A stretch of 64,000 nucleotides of DNA from Arctopsyche grandis (lineage: Eukaryota > Arthropoda > Insecta > Trichoptera > Hydropsychidae), in the NCBI RefSeq assembly GCF_051622035.1, contig NC_135358.1, positions 8,225,001 to 8,289,000 of the forward strand, in the 5' to 3' direction. Each line of letters starts with the position of its first letter. Position 1 is the stretch's first letter. Under the pieces are notes generated by a model, which worked only from the letters and a program-made list of their open reading frames with translations, did not search any database and was not told where the DNA came from. Shown here in pieces: positions 10,339 to 20,775 of this stretch. A program made the translations under genes and the position numbers.

Positions 10339-11230
10339 CAAAAACCTTCGATATTCGTATAAAAGTTTAAAATTTTCTTTACATTTTAACATCACTTGCA
10401 TCCTGTATGCATTTATTGAAAGGAAGCAGCTTTCAATTTTTATCCAAATCCGACCAAAAAATTTACCTGGTGGTCCAGTCTATTCCTGTTGTCTCTATTC
10501 TCACTAACAGTGCCATTCGCCGACTAATTGATACCATTATGACAATGGAGATTCGTTCTGGCTATCCCTCTCGAGCATAAATCATCCGATGAAGCATTTT
10601 CCGCATGGTAAGAATGCGAGGTTTTTTCGTTCAAACGTTCCGCGAAAAACAATAAAAGCGCTCGGCGCTTCGGACAATAGATTGGTAGGTCAACGGGGAC
10701 ATGTGATATTGAAATTGGACAAAAAGTCGTGGTATTTGTATACGTGAAGAGGTTCGATCAATCATGGTCCAATTGAAGCGGTCGGACGGAGGGCCACCGG
10801 TGGGGTTCGTGGGGGTTCGGCGGGGGCCCTCCAACATGGCGGCAGGCCCTCAAGTGTGATGACTCTATATTATGTTGATATAACGTGGCAGCCATAAACA
10901 ACGCCAGCTCCAGACAGCGGTCCATAATCATAGGCAAAAAACGAGTTGGACGTATTGTTTCCGCGGGGCCCCCAGCTCGTCGGGGGCCCTCGGCTCGGCG
11001 GGGCCCTTTGAGCCGGCGCACCCGATGAGCCCACTTAGCATTTTATTTATGGCCAACGGAAACCTTCGAAAAAACAATGAACGAACGTGGCCCACTTCGG
11101 AGACTCCACTTGAGGGGATACGCGCACCAAAAACTTTAAAAATAACATTTTAACCGTGTTTGCAAATTGTCGATTTATCGACGCACTGTCTCGTCATCGC
11201 CTCGGCAAAACCTTCCGTATGCTAAGTGTT
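10339..11230. other. Non-repetitive, less AT-rich island
   Basis: About 10480-11230 is complex sequence with repeated GGGGGCCCT-type blocks (10823-10836, 10980-11008) and CG dinucleotides. No frame here looks like a known protein. It could be an unannotated exon or control region, or an old transposon with GGGCCC blocks. Confidence 0.3.
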
Positions 11231-11894
11231 GCATTGTGCTAAAAATTTCACCTTCAGCTTAATTTAAAGGTCAAATTGGCGCGATTGAATCAGAAAATTC
11301 TTTCGACATTCTTCGGCTGATTTTTCCACTGTGTGAAAATTGAATCGTTTTACGTCTGCGTATTTGTTCGTTTTTTTAGCACTTGCTCGATTTCTAGACA
11401 TGTTGTTTTATCATCAGAAATACATGCAATAAGAAGTGTGTATATTGGAAATAATACCTTCTTATCTAGTAAGCAAAAGTCAGTACTTCAAAATAGTTTT
11501 AACATTTTTCAAAACATTAATCCAAATTGAAAATTTATGATAATAAACATTTTTGAGTTTTTCATTGTATATTGAACGTTCATTCATAATATTTTTCTAT
11601 TATCAGAATTAAATCTATAGAATAATTACAAATTGAATTTTTCATTTTAATAAGGGTTTATATAATTTAAATACAGACGACGCCAAGTAGATTATGTATA
11701 CGAAAACTAGCAATAGATTATTTATTTAATTATTATTCAAAGGGATAATATTTTTAGCACGGCTGTAAAATAAATTACACGACAAATATCAAAACGACAT
11801 TTAATGTAAAATTATCATATCTAAAATAGCTCGCACGACAGGTCCCGGTTCGCCCTGCAAATCAAACATCAAACGGGTTGCTTGTAACAAAAAT
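11231..11894. other. AT-rich, nothing recognised
   Basis: No feature could be supported apart from simple A/T runs. Confidence 0.3.
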
Positions 11895-11982
11895 TAAATA
11901 AGTCTTTGGCCAGGAAGGTGCATTGGGTTTACCTGTTAGGCCTTCTTGGTGTATATTAAATAAAAAAATAAATAAAATAAAT
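11895..11982 (+). repeat. SINE 3' end only, type I hairpin
   Basis: CCAGGAAGG...CCTTCTTGG (11910-11949) carries the same loop (GCATTGGGTTTACCTGTTAG) and an A/T tail. No central domain or head precedes it. Confidence 0.75.
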
Positions 11983-12063
11983 TTGATGTTTCAGTGAAAT
12001 CATAACCAGTTACATTTTCGCCGGGTAATCGAATGTCTTAGCAGCCAACACTTATTTATTTGA

Positions 12064-12092
12064 GGGTTAGGTTAGGTTAGGTTAAGTTAGGG
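12064..12092 (+). repeat. Short TTAGG telomere-like tract
   Basis: GGGTTAGGTTAGGTTAGGTT followed by AAGTTAGGG gives four to five units of the insect telomeric pentamer. It is too short and too isolated to be a chromosome end. Confidence 0.7.
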
Positions 12093-12479
12093 TTGGCCCT
12101 ATTAATTTAAAACTAGATTGTTAGGGTCGGTTTTTTTTTTTTGTGAAATTATATTTTCGTTGCTGGAAACCCATTTGACGTTTGATCAAATGGGTTGCCA
12201 GCCAAAACCAAATGGGATGGTTTTCTGGTTTCTAGAATTTTAACCCTTTCCAATCTGCCTAAAACTGACACTGGTAAGAAAATAAAAATAATGAATAATA
12301 CTCAATGATCATAAAATAATCCAACTATGTAGGTAAGTAATAAAAAGTATTCTGAATATGAGGTAGTCGTAAAACTAAATTATTTAAATCTCGTTATAAC
12401 GCACCGTAGAGTGGGCAATAAGAAAATAATAATAAAATTGAATGGATTTCATAATATAGATTGAATTTAATAATGGATT

Positions 12480-12775
12480 TCGTTCAATTTGAAACATTAA
12501 ATAACAAACAAAGATACATACATGCATACAAAGTCTCTTTCGAAATTATACATACATATATGACTAGTGGTTTTACCCGGCTTTGCTCGGTATTTGTAAT
12601 ATAAACCGCTTAAAAATGGCCAATCTCATGGTAAACAATTTATTCGAATAGTTTTGTTTTATTTAAATTTATTTAAATATTCATTTGTTTTTGTTTTATT
12701 AAATTTAACGTCATGGATTCTACGAACCAACGATAGTTACATACATACAAAGTATCTTTCGAAATTATACATTAA
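12480..12775 (+). repeat. CCCGGCTT repeat family, copy 1
   Basis: Starts at CTAGTGGTTTTACCCGGCTT (12563) and ends near the conserved CTTTCGAAATTATAC (about 12755-12769). The end of an earlier copy lies at 12530-12550. Other copies are at 19888-20330, 31445-31800 and, inverted, 34110-34245. I cannot assign it to a transposon class, and no coding capacity is visible. Confidence 0.7.
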
Positions 12776-14304
12776 AAAATACTTTGCTTATGAACTGATT
12801 ACATATTATTAAATAATAGGATCATTGACTTTTTATCATCGTTTCCTCTTTAAATTAAATTAAATTTTTAATTGTCAGTTTTTATTTTTATAGGTGATGT
12901 TATACATGTATGGCCTTTCACCTATTCATATATTAGAATCGTCTTATAAAAATTCGTCGATTCGAAACGAAATTCGATATGATTATTGGGTGTTAGCTGC
13001 GATGCGATGGGAATTAAGTTTCATTTTATAATAAAATAAAAATAAAAGAAATAAAATTTAGCATACGATCAAAGCAGACGTACAGGCACCTAACAGTCTA
13101 TCGCAGTGTAGACCTCTGAACCTTGAAACAAAAAAATACACACATTCGATTGTTCAACGTCAACTTCAACATACTTAACATTTTTCGATTCATCATCAAC
13201 CATCGTCATGATTTAAATTACTAAATAATTTTTCCGTCAACATCTATAAGCATCGGCGTACAAAAATAATATTTTATTTATAACCTTTTGTACGGTCAAA
13301 TCAAGTTTTTTATAAAGATTCGTGAATTTTTTGCGTCTCGGTAAATTAGCGAACCGCTAATTGATCTGCTTTATCTTTGGTCTGGGCCGTTGTTTTTTTT
13401 CGTCATTTTAACAATTTATTTTCTGAATGGATTGATTCTTCGAAGTCGATCGGCCTTGCCGGTCTGCCATTTGCCGACATTTTTATTTATTTCTTTTTTT
13501 TTTGCTTATTCGAAATAGTCGGAAAATTAAAAGAAACAAATAAAATTTAATTTGGGCATATTCGAAGGAGTCACAACCGGATGCGGTTTGCGGCGCACAC
13601 TTCAAAGGCCCTGCCCATATTATCTCCTCTTCGTTTTCACCAATCGCCTTTCCTCGTTCCTAATTATACGTCAATTTCCCATAAATCAACGAAAATCTAT
13701 CGCCATGTGTCACACACGACCTTTCGAAATTCATTTAATATAATAATAAGCTTATGTATTTGAGGAGTTGGGGAAAAAAATCGACGAAAATTTTATTAAG
13801 CATGAGAGCAGACGCATTTGTCTTTATTAAAAGTTTCTCACGGATCGCGTCTTTGACAACGCGATGCTAAGTGAAGACCACTCAAAAGGGCTGCGAGGTC
13901 CAATTCTTCAAATGTATAATTTGGAAAAAATGATTGCGTCTTAAATGATAGGTTTGCGATCATTAACGACCTACAATTTATATTTTTCTAATAATGATGA
14001 TAATAACATTTTTCGAAACGACTCTCGAAAAAATCGAATTTTCCATTAATTTCGAATCGTAGGGTGAAAGGCTGGTAAGACCAAATACAAGTCAAGACCT
14101 AATGGATCATAAAACAGTGGATTTATCACAGTCATTGATTAGCAATACTGTAAATTAAAATTGCGTCAACAGTTATTCTAATTACATACATACTGTTAGT
14201 ACCGATTACGTTCCTAAATTATCGATTTTAACTAAGGAGAAAAACTAGAGTGTTTCATTTTCTTCCATTCTTCAGTTTTACTTGTTAACATATGTACTTG
14301 GGAG
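12776..14304. other. Unique region, no gene recognised
   Basis: AT-rich to about 13000, then moderately complex sequence to about 14100 (for example 13550-13640 and 13800-13900). Small frames at 13552-13763 overlap each other on the same strand and match nothing I know. I call no gene. Confidence 0.3.
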
Positions 14305-15004
14305 CAGGGGCGGCTCGTCTTTCTCGGGCAACCAGGACACTGTCTAACACACATTTATTCTAACCAAAAAAGAAAATATTTTTCTGTATATTTTTATTAT
14401 TTTCTGTATTTTTCTGTATACTCGTCAGGAGTCAAAAAATTTTTTTTTATCCTGTTATCCACGCGGCGAGTTGGATAATAATGCGCAATTCATTCGGGGC
14501 AGTCAGTCATTTATCTGCAGTAGTCCCGTGGTCCCCAGCTTCGGTTTACCTGCTACTCCAGGACTTGCGAGTGGTACTGAGAAAAATATCCGTATTACCG
14601 TATACAGAAGGTCGCCTTAAATTGGCTGCATAAAGGTTTATTTGGAGCAGAATCTCAGTCCCAGAATATCCCAGCCCCAGTCGTCTATATTATCTATATG
14701 ATTCAAAAAATACACGTCACCATCAACATTTTTTGACATTTCAACTATATCTTGCAAAGTATGCTTAAATTTTTAAACACAATATGACAATTTTATCATT
14801 AAATAATTCTTATATTTAAAATTTTTGATTTATCAAAACACATAATGAACAAAGTCGATGATTTGTTTAAGAAAAAATCTTTTTCCTTGCATAAAAAGTT
14901 ACTAAAAATATATTAATTTCATTTTTAAGAAAAAATAAATATATATAGATGGGGGGTAGTTTTTTCGTACCCCACCTGTTTTTTAAAGTCACGACCCACC
15001 CCTG
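14305..15004. mobile_element. Probable hAT element, decayed TSD
   Basis: The left end CAGGGGCGGCTCGT matches the complement of the right end (CAGGGGTGGGTCGT) at 12 of 14 positions. The flanking octamers CTTGGGAG and CTAACGAG agree at only 5 of 8 positions, so the TSD is weak. No transposase is visible. Confidence 0.5.
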
Positions 15005-15291
15005 CTAACGAGTATCAGGGTTTAGTAATCATTATTTCTAAAGTTATAATAAATTTTATTAAATAAACGATATAATTTAAATCTCGAAATAAAGTTAAAA
15101 TATCGTAATCAAACTCGATTTTGTTTTTTTTCAGTCTCGACCTTTTCACTGTGTGGAAGTTCTATTATTAAAAATAAAATAGACAACATTGGAATCTGGT
15201 TTTACAACAAGATTAAATTTGTAATACTTCAAATATGATGGCCAAATCAACCCCAAGCTTAATGGTATGACCATTTTATATTTCAATTCAC

Positions 15292-15620
15292 TATTTATTT
15301 ATTTATTTATTTTATTTATTTATATATATTTATATATATTTTAGCTATCAAGCTAATTTAAAAATACATCTTAGTTATTATACTTAACTCTAAAATTTAT
15401 AATTAACTTATATGTACTGTCCCTCACAGAGGTGTCTCTTCGCACCTCGCAGGAATGCATCCATGTTTTTAGCAGACCTGACGCACTCAGGGAGGGCATT
15501 ATACATGAGCATACCCCTGTGAAAAACACCCCCAGCCGTCTTATTCTTTCTTACTCTACTTACAACTAGTTTGTCCTTATTTCTAGTATAAAAACTATGT
15601 TTATCTCTATTCCTTATTAT
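15292..15620 (-). pseudogene. LINE 3' end (reverse transcriptase C-terminus)
   Basis: Minus-strand reading gives YTRNKDKLVVSRVRKNKTAG and then a GVFHRGMLMYNALPE-type stretch before a stop near 15418. That is the usual C-terminal end of reverse transcriptases from jockey/CR1-like LINEs (the 'NTRNK ... YN.LP' block). A short 3' untranslated stretch and a T-rich (poly-A complement) tail follow at 15292-15345. The element is 5'-truncated at the palindrome at 15600-15641. Confidence 0.7.
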
Positions 15621-15641
15621 ATAATAAGGAATAGAGATAAA
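15600..15641. repeat. 42-bp perfect palindrome
   Basis: TTATCTCTATTCCTTATTAT (15601-15620) is followed with no spacer by its exact reverse complement (15621-15640), and one further pair closes it at 15600/15641. It coincides with the 5' truncation point of the LINE fragment, so half of it is LINE sequence. It may be a fold-back formed during insertion or repair. Confidence 0.95.
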
Positions 15642-15921
15642 TATAACGGTTTGCGACTGGTTGTATTCATGCTGTTCCTATTTGATGTCAAGCATTCTTC
15701 AAATATAACGGAATATTGAATATTAAATTTTAAAACGTTCATTCTGTTCAAAATTTTCAATCTTCTCGTAGCACTCTATCCCAAGTTTAAAACAAAAAAG
15801 AAAAAATACCATTTCGCAATTTTATATATTTACAACAATGTGTTTGAAAAATCAAAGATCGAAAATAAGATCAAATATGGCAAAATATTGTGTCTTTGTT
15901 TGTATATATATGTGTATATTT

Positions 15922-16393
15922 AGCCAGCAGCGTGGCTCGGTCGTTAAGCTTCTGCTTAACACTGAGAGGCGCCGAGTTCGATCCCTTGAGCTGACCTCGA
16001 TTGAAAAGAATTTTTCTGAGTATATCTGTAATGCTGCTGGTCAGACCAGGATTTGTGACTCCTGGTTGATCGTTTCCTATCAGAGTTTGCCAATTTTCTC
16101 TGATTTCATTGTTGAAACGATTCCCGATTAAAAATTGGCTAAAAATCCTTCCTACCCACTATGTCACCACTATTTGAGTATGATTAATGTAAATATTACA
16201 ATAAAATGTATGTACAATTCATAGATGTCTCGTTAATTGTCGAGTTTAAGTCAGTGTCTCGTAATTTAGCGACTTATATAATAAAAAATGCTGTATTGTT
16301 TGTAATTTGGCCAGGAAGGCGCATTGGGGTTTACCTGTAATGCCTTCCTGGTATGAAATAAAAATAAAAAATAAATAAATAAATAAAAATAAT
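15922..16393 (+). mobile_element. Full-length SINE, type I reference copy
   Basis: The best-preserved copy. The tRNA-like head opens AGCCAGCAGCGTGGCTCGGT (A-box GTGGCTCGGTCG, B-box GAGTTCGATCCC near 15974-15985). Next come the shared central domain (about 16035-16135), a CTATGTCACCACTATTTGA block, the GTCTCGTTAATT/GTCTCGTAATTT pair, the 3' hairpin CCAGGAAGGC (16311-16320) / GCCTTCCTGG (16342-16351) and a (AAATA)n-like tail. Pol III transcription from the internal promoter and LINE-assisted insertion are inferred from this layout. Confidence 0.9.
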
Positions 16394-17249
16394 CATCAAA
16401 ATACTTAGGTAATAACTTATGATCTAACTTATAAACAAAAGACAATGTACTAATATTTATGACTTGAAAGATGAATATCATAATTTTATTTAAACAACCG
16501 TTGAATCAGCGTTTACCTGAGAAATTATGAAAGTTAATTTTCTGTACAAAAAAAAAAAAAATAATGCTGAAATGTACAAATATGCGTAAAATTGCAACAA
16601 AGTATGGAATTTTTTCCGAATATACTATAATGGTATTATCTCTAGTCGATACAGATAGGCCAGGCCGTATCTTCTCAAACACCTCCCCCGTCACGACGGT
16701 AAATTTTTTCAATGAAATTCTTCAACAGGTGAAAATGTCTAAATTTCACGTCCCGTATCTGCGCCAGTACATACAATATTACAGATACGCGGAAAGCCGG
16801 CGCATAGATAAAGAAACAATGGGGGTCTTCGGCAATTACTAACAAGTGGTGAAGAGTTGGGGGCCTCTGAGGGGAGGCAGGGGGTGGGGGGAGGGAGAGA
16901 GAGGGAGGCCTACCCTCGTTAATGGAAGCGCTGCGTGGGGGCTTTACCTGGGCCGCCCGCTAATGGACCGCCGGCCTCTAATGACAAGCCCTGAGCCGCT
17001 CTTGTGTCAACATGCCGCTCTCTAGTACCCGAGTAGGTACTACCGCAAAACACTCACGGTGCCTTGTTCAATTCGAATTTGAACGGTAGATTGCTCGCGA
17101 GCAATCACACAGACAATTTAGCAGACGTCGGTCGTGTCCGAGCTGATTACAATAACGCAATACCCGCCATGTACTACCAATCCAGACTTTTCACACGGAT
17201 CCGTATGCGTTTCGCAACTTTGAATATATTTTTTTGATATTACGTATAT
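16394..17249. other. AT-rich, then a complex unique island
   Basis: 16394-16640 is A/T-rich. 16640-17220 is visibly less AT-rich, with a purine-rich run (GGGGGTGGGGGGAGGGAGAG near 16881) and no repeat partner elsewhere in the window. The small frame at 16564-16842 has no recognisable domain. Confidence 0.3.
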
Positions 17250-17271
17250 AGCAGCGTGGACTAGTGGGTTA

Positions 17272-18003
17272 CAGTGGCGGCTCGTCCTAATGGGCTGCCG
17301 GGCTGCAGCCCCTCCTATAAAATTCTAAAATATATGTTTAATAATACATTTAATATTTTATTTATTAATCATATTTTTTTATTAGTTGGATGGACGAACT
17401 ATTGGGGCCTTCGACAGAGTTAATATTACTTACAATATCACCCATATCCAAAAGGGTGATATTTTAAGTAATGTTGACCGTTTCGAAGACCCCACTAACT
17501 TGTATGGTGACAGATGAATTAAAATGTTGCTGTACTGGCTGTAAAGTTTTACAGCGCCGCCCTGACCGCCACGCAGCCCGGAGTTTCGGAACGAGAAAGA
17601 GAAAGAGCTATTTGCAACTGCAGATAGCTCTTTCTCTTTCACTCACTCTGCCGTTTTGGGCTGGATAGTCGGCAGCCTTCGCCTGTTAAACATTCATCTG
17701 TCAGTTTGTGTAAGATTTCGCGCGCTTGATCTTACATTTGATTAGTTGAATCGCACGATCACAGCTTTATTCGTTTTCGTTACTCTTAATTGGTTGTGTA
17801 CGAGCCCTCATCTAGTTTTTTAGTTATTTTTAAAACTGCTAGTTTTTTTTTTCAATAATACTTAAATCCACATGTAAGTGGTCGTACGCCAAAAATTGTG
17901 CTTATTTTGTCCTGTTATGACATGATAGAACAATTATGGTGACATTTTTTAGACATCTTTTCAGTGCAGCCCCGCCACTAAAAATTATTACGAGCCGCCA
18001 CTG
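17272..18003. mobile_element. hAT element with perfect TSD
   Basis: Termini CAGTGGCGGCTCGT and ACGAGCCGCCACTG are perfect 14-bp inverted repeats. The TSDs GTGGGTTA at 17264-17271 and 18004-18011 are identical. The 732-bp body has no transposase. The same termini delimit the 231-bp element at 48673-48903. Confidence 0.92.
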
Positions 18004-18021
18004 GTGGGTTAGCATATTATG

Positions 18022-18989
18022 CAGAGATTTGGAGCAACCACTTTTTACTAACCTCTTCTTATTTGAGTTGCTCCGCTCCAGCTCCGCTCCGACACCTAAG
18101 TACTTGATCCAACTACGCTCCGTACTCCGAATAGTTTTAATATGAATCATATATTATTTATCAACTTTATTAATTTTAGCTGAATCCGGCATGCGTTGCA
18201 ATGCCACGATAACGCATGCAATTCCCGTTCCCGTTTCCGTTGCGTTCCCGTTCCCGTTCCCGTTTCAAGTGGTGTGTGGAGCTCAACTAACGTCTCTTCA
18301 AAGCCGTGTCGTCATAAACCAATTGGTAACGTGGTTACCAACGAACACATTTCCTTGACTACACAATGGCGCTTCAAACTTTCGCGTCGGTAAAATCGTA
18401 ATTACGAATATTATTATTAAGAGGTTATTTCACAAAAAGCTTCCCGGACATGCATAGAACAAATCCTGAAAGTCCATCGTTATCAGTTGAGTGGTTTAGG
18501 AGCCTATATGAGACAAACAGACATTCAATTTTATATACACTATGTATGTATATGTGATAAAAAAATTATAAAACTTATTTAAAGACAATTTCTTTATTAT
18601 GAAAATATTTAATATTTTAAATATATCATGAAAATACATACATAGATATGTACATATTAAATACAAATAATATAACTATACTAGATGGTGCGTACAAGGA
18701 TGTCCCAAACTACCATAGTAGCAAGAATATAATTTGATCACGATAGAAAAAGGGTACAAATCCATTTATACAAAATAGCAATAAGTTAAAAAAGTATATA
18801 AAACGAAATATTAAATTGAAAAAATACAAACATATTAAATACAAATAATATAACTAAACAACATGATGCGCCACATGTAAAATGATTCCGGGATAGTAAA
18901 CCGTCAAATATTAAATTTATCATAAATTTCCAAAATTTCCGTGCTCCACTGCTCCACTCTCCTGCTCCACGCTCCGCTCCAAATCTCTG
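18022..18989. mobile_element. hAT-type element with CAGAGATTTGG ends
   Basis: Termini CAGAGATTTGGAGC and GCTCCAAATCTCTG are perfect inverted repeats, and the TSDs ATATTATG at 18014-18021 and 18990-18997 are identical. GCTCC-rich blocks lie at both inner ends. Inside are a CCCGTT tandem array and two similar stretches (about 18650-18705 and 18828-18885). No transposase is visible. Confidence 0.9.
18223..18268 (+). repeat. CCCGTT tandem array
   Basis: Seven or so units of CCCGTT, two of them altered (TCCGTT, GCGTT), lie within the hAT-type element 18022-18989. Confidence 0.85.
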
Positions 18990-19336
18990 ATATTATGCTT
19001 TCGAGCAGAGTGGTCTCGGTTCGATTTCCACTTAGCTGTTGGCCAGACCCAGATCTAAGGGGTGGCAAACTAGGCATTTGCCCAATGGCAACAGATATGA
19101 GAGGCGGCAAAAATTTCCGTAGAGAAAAAATAAAATTAATGTAAACAAATAAAAATTTATAAAACACAAACATGTCGCGTCGCACATTTTCAACCCTTCA
19201 ATATATATTTTTGCTGCCCATTATTTATTATTATTTTAAAACAAAATTTCAAATTCGCATTGTATAAAATGTTTGTATTGTTTGTATTATTAAATTGTAT
19301 CTGTATTTGTAACGAGTGTTCATGTTCGATTGAAAT

Positions 19337-19340
19337 AAAA

Positions 19341-19409
<69 letters not shown>
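19337..19409. repeat. A-run followed by TA microsatellite
   Basis: A run of 22 A leads directly into about 25 TA dinucleotides. It may mark the tail of an otherwise unrecognised retroposon. Confidence 0.95.
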
Positions 19410-19416
<7 letters not shown>

Positions 19417-19666
19417 ATAAAATATTACATATGCAGGAATTCGTCGAATGCAAGCTCTTTTACAATCCGTTTTGATTGATTAATCAATATTTGGTTGTGC
19501 TCTGTATAAATGTGATGTGGTGAACTATTTATATAGGTGACTTTTCCATCACGTGGCGATTGATGATCGATTTTGAGCTTTAGTGTAATAAATAAAGTTG
19601 TGCTTTTTATTTTATGTATCATCATCACCATCATCATTCACATACTTTGAATTATTTGAATTATTT

Positions 19667-19812
19667 AGATATCGTTATAGAAAGGTCAAGATATTATCAA
19701 AATTTTAAGAGAATCGTAATCTGGTACATCAAACAGAACTAAATATACTGTAGATTAAATAAAAATAGGTTCGTATAAAAGTATTCGAATATTCGAATTT
19801 GGAACCCTTAAA
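19667..19812 (-). mobile_element. Decayed copy of the GGGATCCC MITE
   Basis: TTCGTATAAAAGTATTCGAA, then TATTCGAATTTGGAACCCTT, match the reverse complement of the left arm of the MITE at 23324-23526. The TSD is not recognisable. Confidence 0.55.
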
Positions 19813-19887
19813 TAGTTGCATATGTTATAGAATTTGGACCGAAACAAATAATTCAATGTTAGTTTAAATAGATCTAAATTATATCGG

Positions 19888-20330
19888 ACTAGTGGTTTTA
19901 CTAGGCTTCGCTCGGTATTTGTAATAAAACCTGCTTAAACATGGCTAATCTAATAGTAAACGTTTTATTAAATTTATTTGAATATTCATTTGTCTTTTTA
20001 TTAAATTTAACGTCACGGATTCTACGAACCAAAACTTTCATACATACAAAGTCTCTTTCGAAATTATGTATTAGATTATATATTAGATACGATTAGAGCT
20101 TTGAATAGTACAAAGTACGCAGTTTATAAACAACTAGCTTTATTACCCGGCTTCGCTCGGTGTTTGTAATATAAACTGCTTAAACATGACTAATCTAATA
20201 GTAAACATTTTATTAAATTTATTTGAATAGTTTTATTTTATAAAAATTTATTTGAATACTCTTTTGTTTTTTTTATTAAATTGACTGTCACGAACAAACA
20301 AACATATTTGGTAAGTCTCTTATAAATAAT
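19888..20330 (+). repeat. CCCGGCTT repeat family, copies 2 and 3
   Basis: Two copies in the same direction. One starts at CTAGTGGTTTTACTAGGCTT (19889) and ends near TCTCTTTCGAAATTATG (about 20052-20068). The second starts at CTAGCTTTATTACCCGGCTT (20133), shares the TATTTGTAATA and CATGACTAATCTAATAGTAA blocks and is shorter at its 3' side. Confidence 0.7.
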
Positions 20331-20337
20331 TATATTT

Positions 20338-20506
20338 ACACCCCCGGGGTCTGGGCCCTCTAGGGCTCCGCTCTCGGCGTCTGCGCCCCCGGAAACTTCT
20401 AATCCTTTGAATCGGAAAAAAGCGATTTATTTGTTCGATGACGTCAGAACAATAGACTGTTGACGAAAAATACGTAGGTACATAAATACATAAATACATA
20501 CATATA
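20338..20506. other. Short GC-rich patch
   Basis: 20338-20395 is GC-rich (CCCCCGGGGTCTGGGCCCTC and following). No coding sequence or repeat partner is recognised. Confidence 0.4.
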
Positions 20507-20775
20507 CAATTTCTTCTTATATTCTATTTTATAACCTTTTCCAAATATTTTAATACTATAGTTTAATTATGCAATGTTCTACATATTTTGTCATGCCTTT
20601 ATTCTTTACTTTTTAATTTGTTTTCCTCATATTTATCTTTTTCATTTTTGTAAAAATCTATTATTGGACTCGGATGTTACATATATTATTTATTTACTAT
20701 TTGTTTTTTTATACATATCTATGTACATCCTGTCTGTTGATTTTTCAATTAATAAAATAAAATAAAATAAAATAC
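20507..20775 (+). repeat. Retroposon-like repeat D, copy 1
   Basis: About 270 bp ending in CAATTAATAAAATAAAATAA. Copies at 23612-23795 (shorter at the 5' side) and 25262-25530 (inverted) share the 3' end and the A-rich tail. A fixed 3' end with variable 5' ends is what 5' truncation of a non-LTR retroposon produces. No coding frame is recognisable. Confidence 0.75.

Larger units (their letters stand above)
17250..19060 (+). mobile_element. SINE head interrupted by two hAT insertions
   Basis: Removing the two hAT elements and one copy of each TSD joins GCAGCGTGGACTAGTGGGTT (17251 on) to AGCATATTATG (18011-18021) and then CTTTCGAGCAGAGTGGTCTC (18998 on). That is followed by the B-box GGTTCGATTTCC (19018-19029) and TTGGCCAGACCC. 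The order matches a tRNA-like SINE head running into the central domain, which stops shortly after 19060. Confidence 0.75.

Noticed and set aside
12064-12092. Chromosome end or telomere
   Set aside because: Only four to five units, with ordinary repeat-rich sequence continuing on both sides.
15974-15985. B-box plus A-box as a genuine tRNA gene
   Set aside because: The head cannot fold into a full cloverleaf with an acceptor stem and is followed by the SINE central domain. It is a tRNA-derived SINE promoter.
19337-19409. CRISPR-like or functional tandem array
   Set aside because: A simple A/TA microsatellite with no spacers, in a eukaryotic genome.
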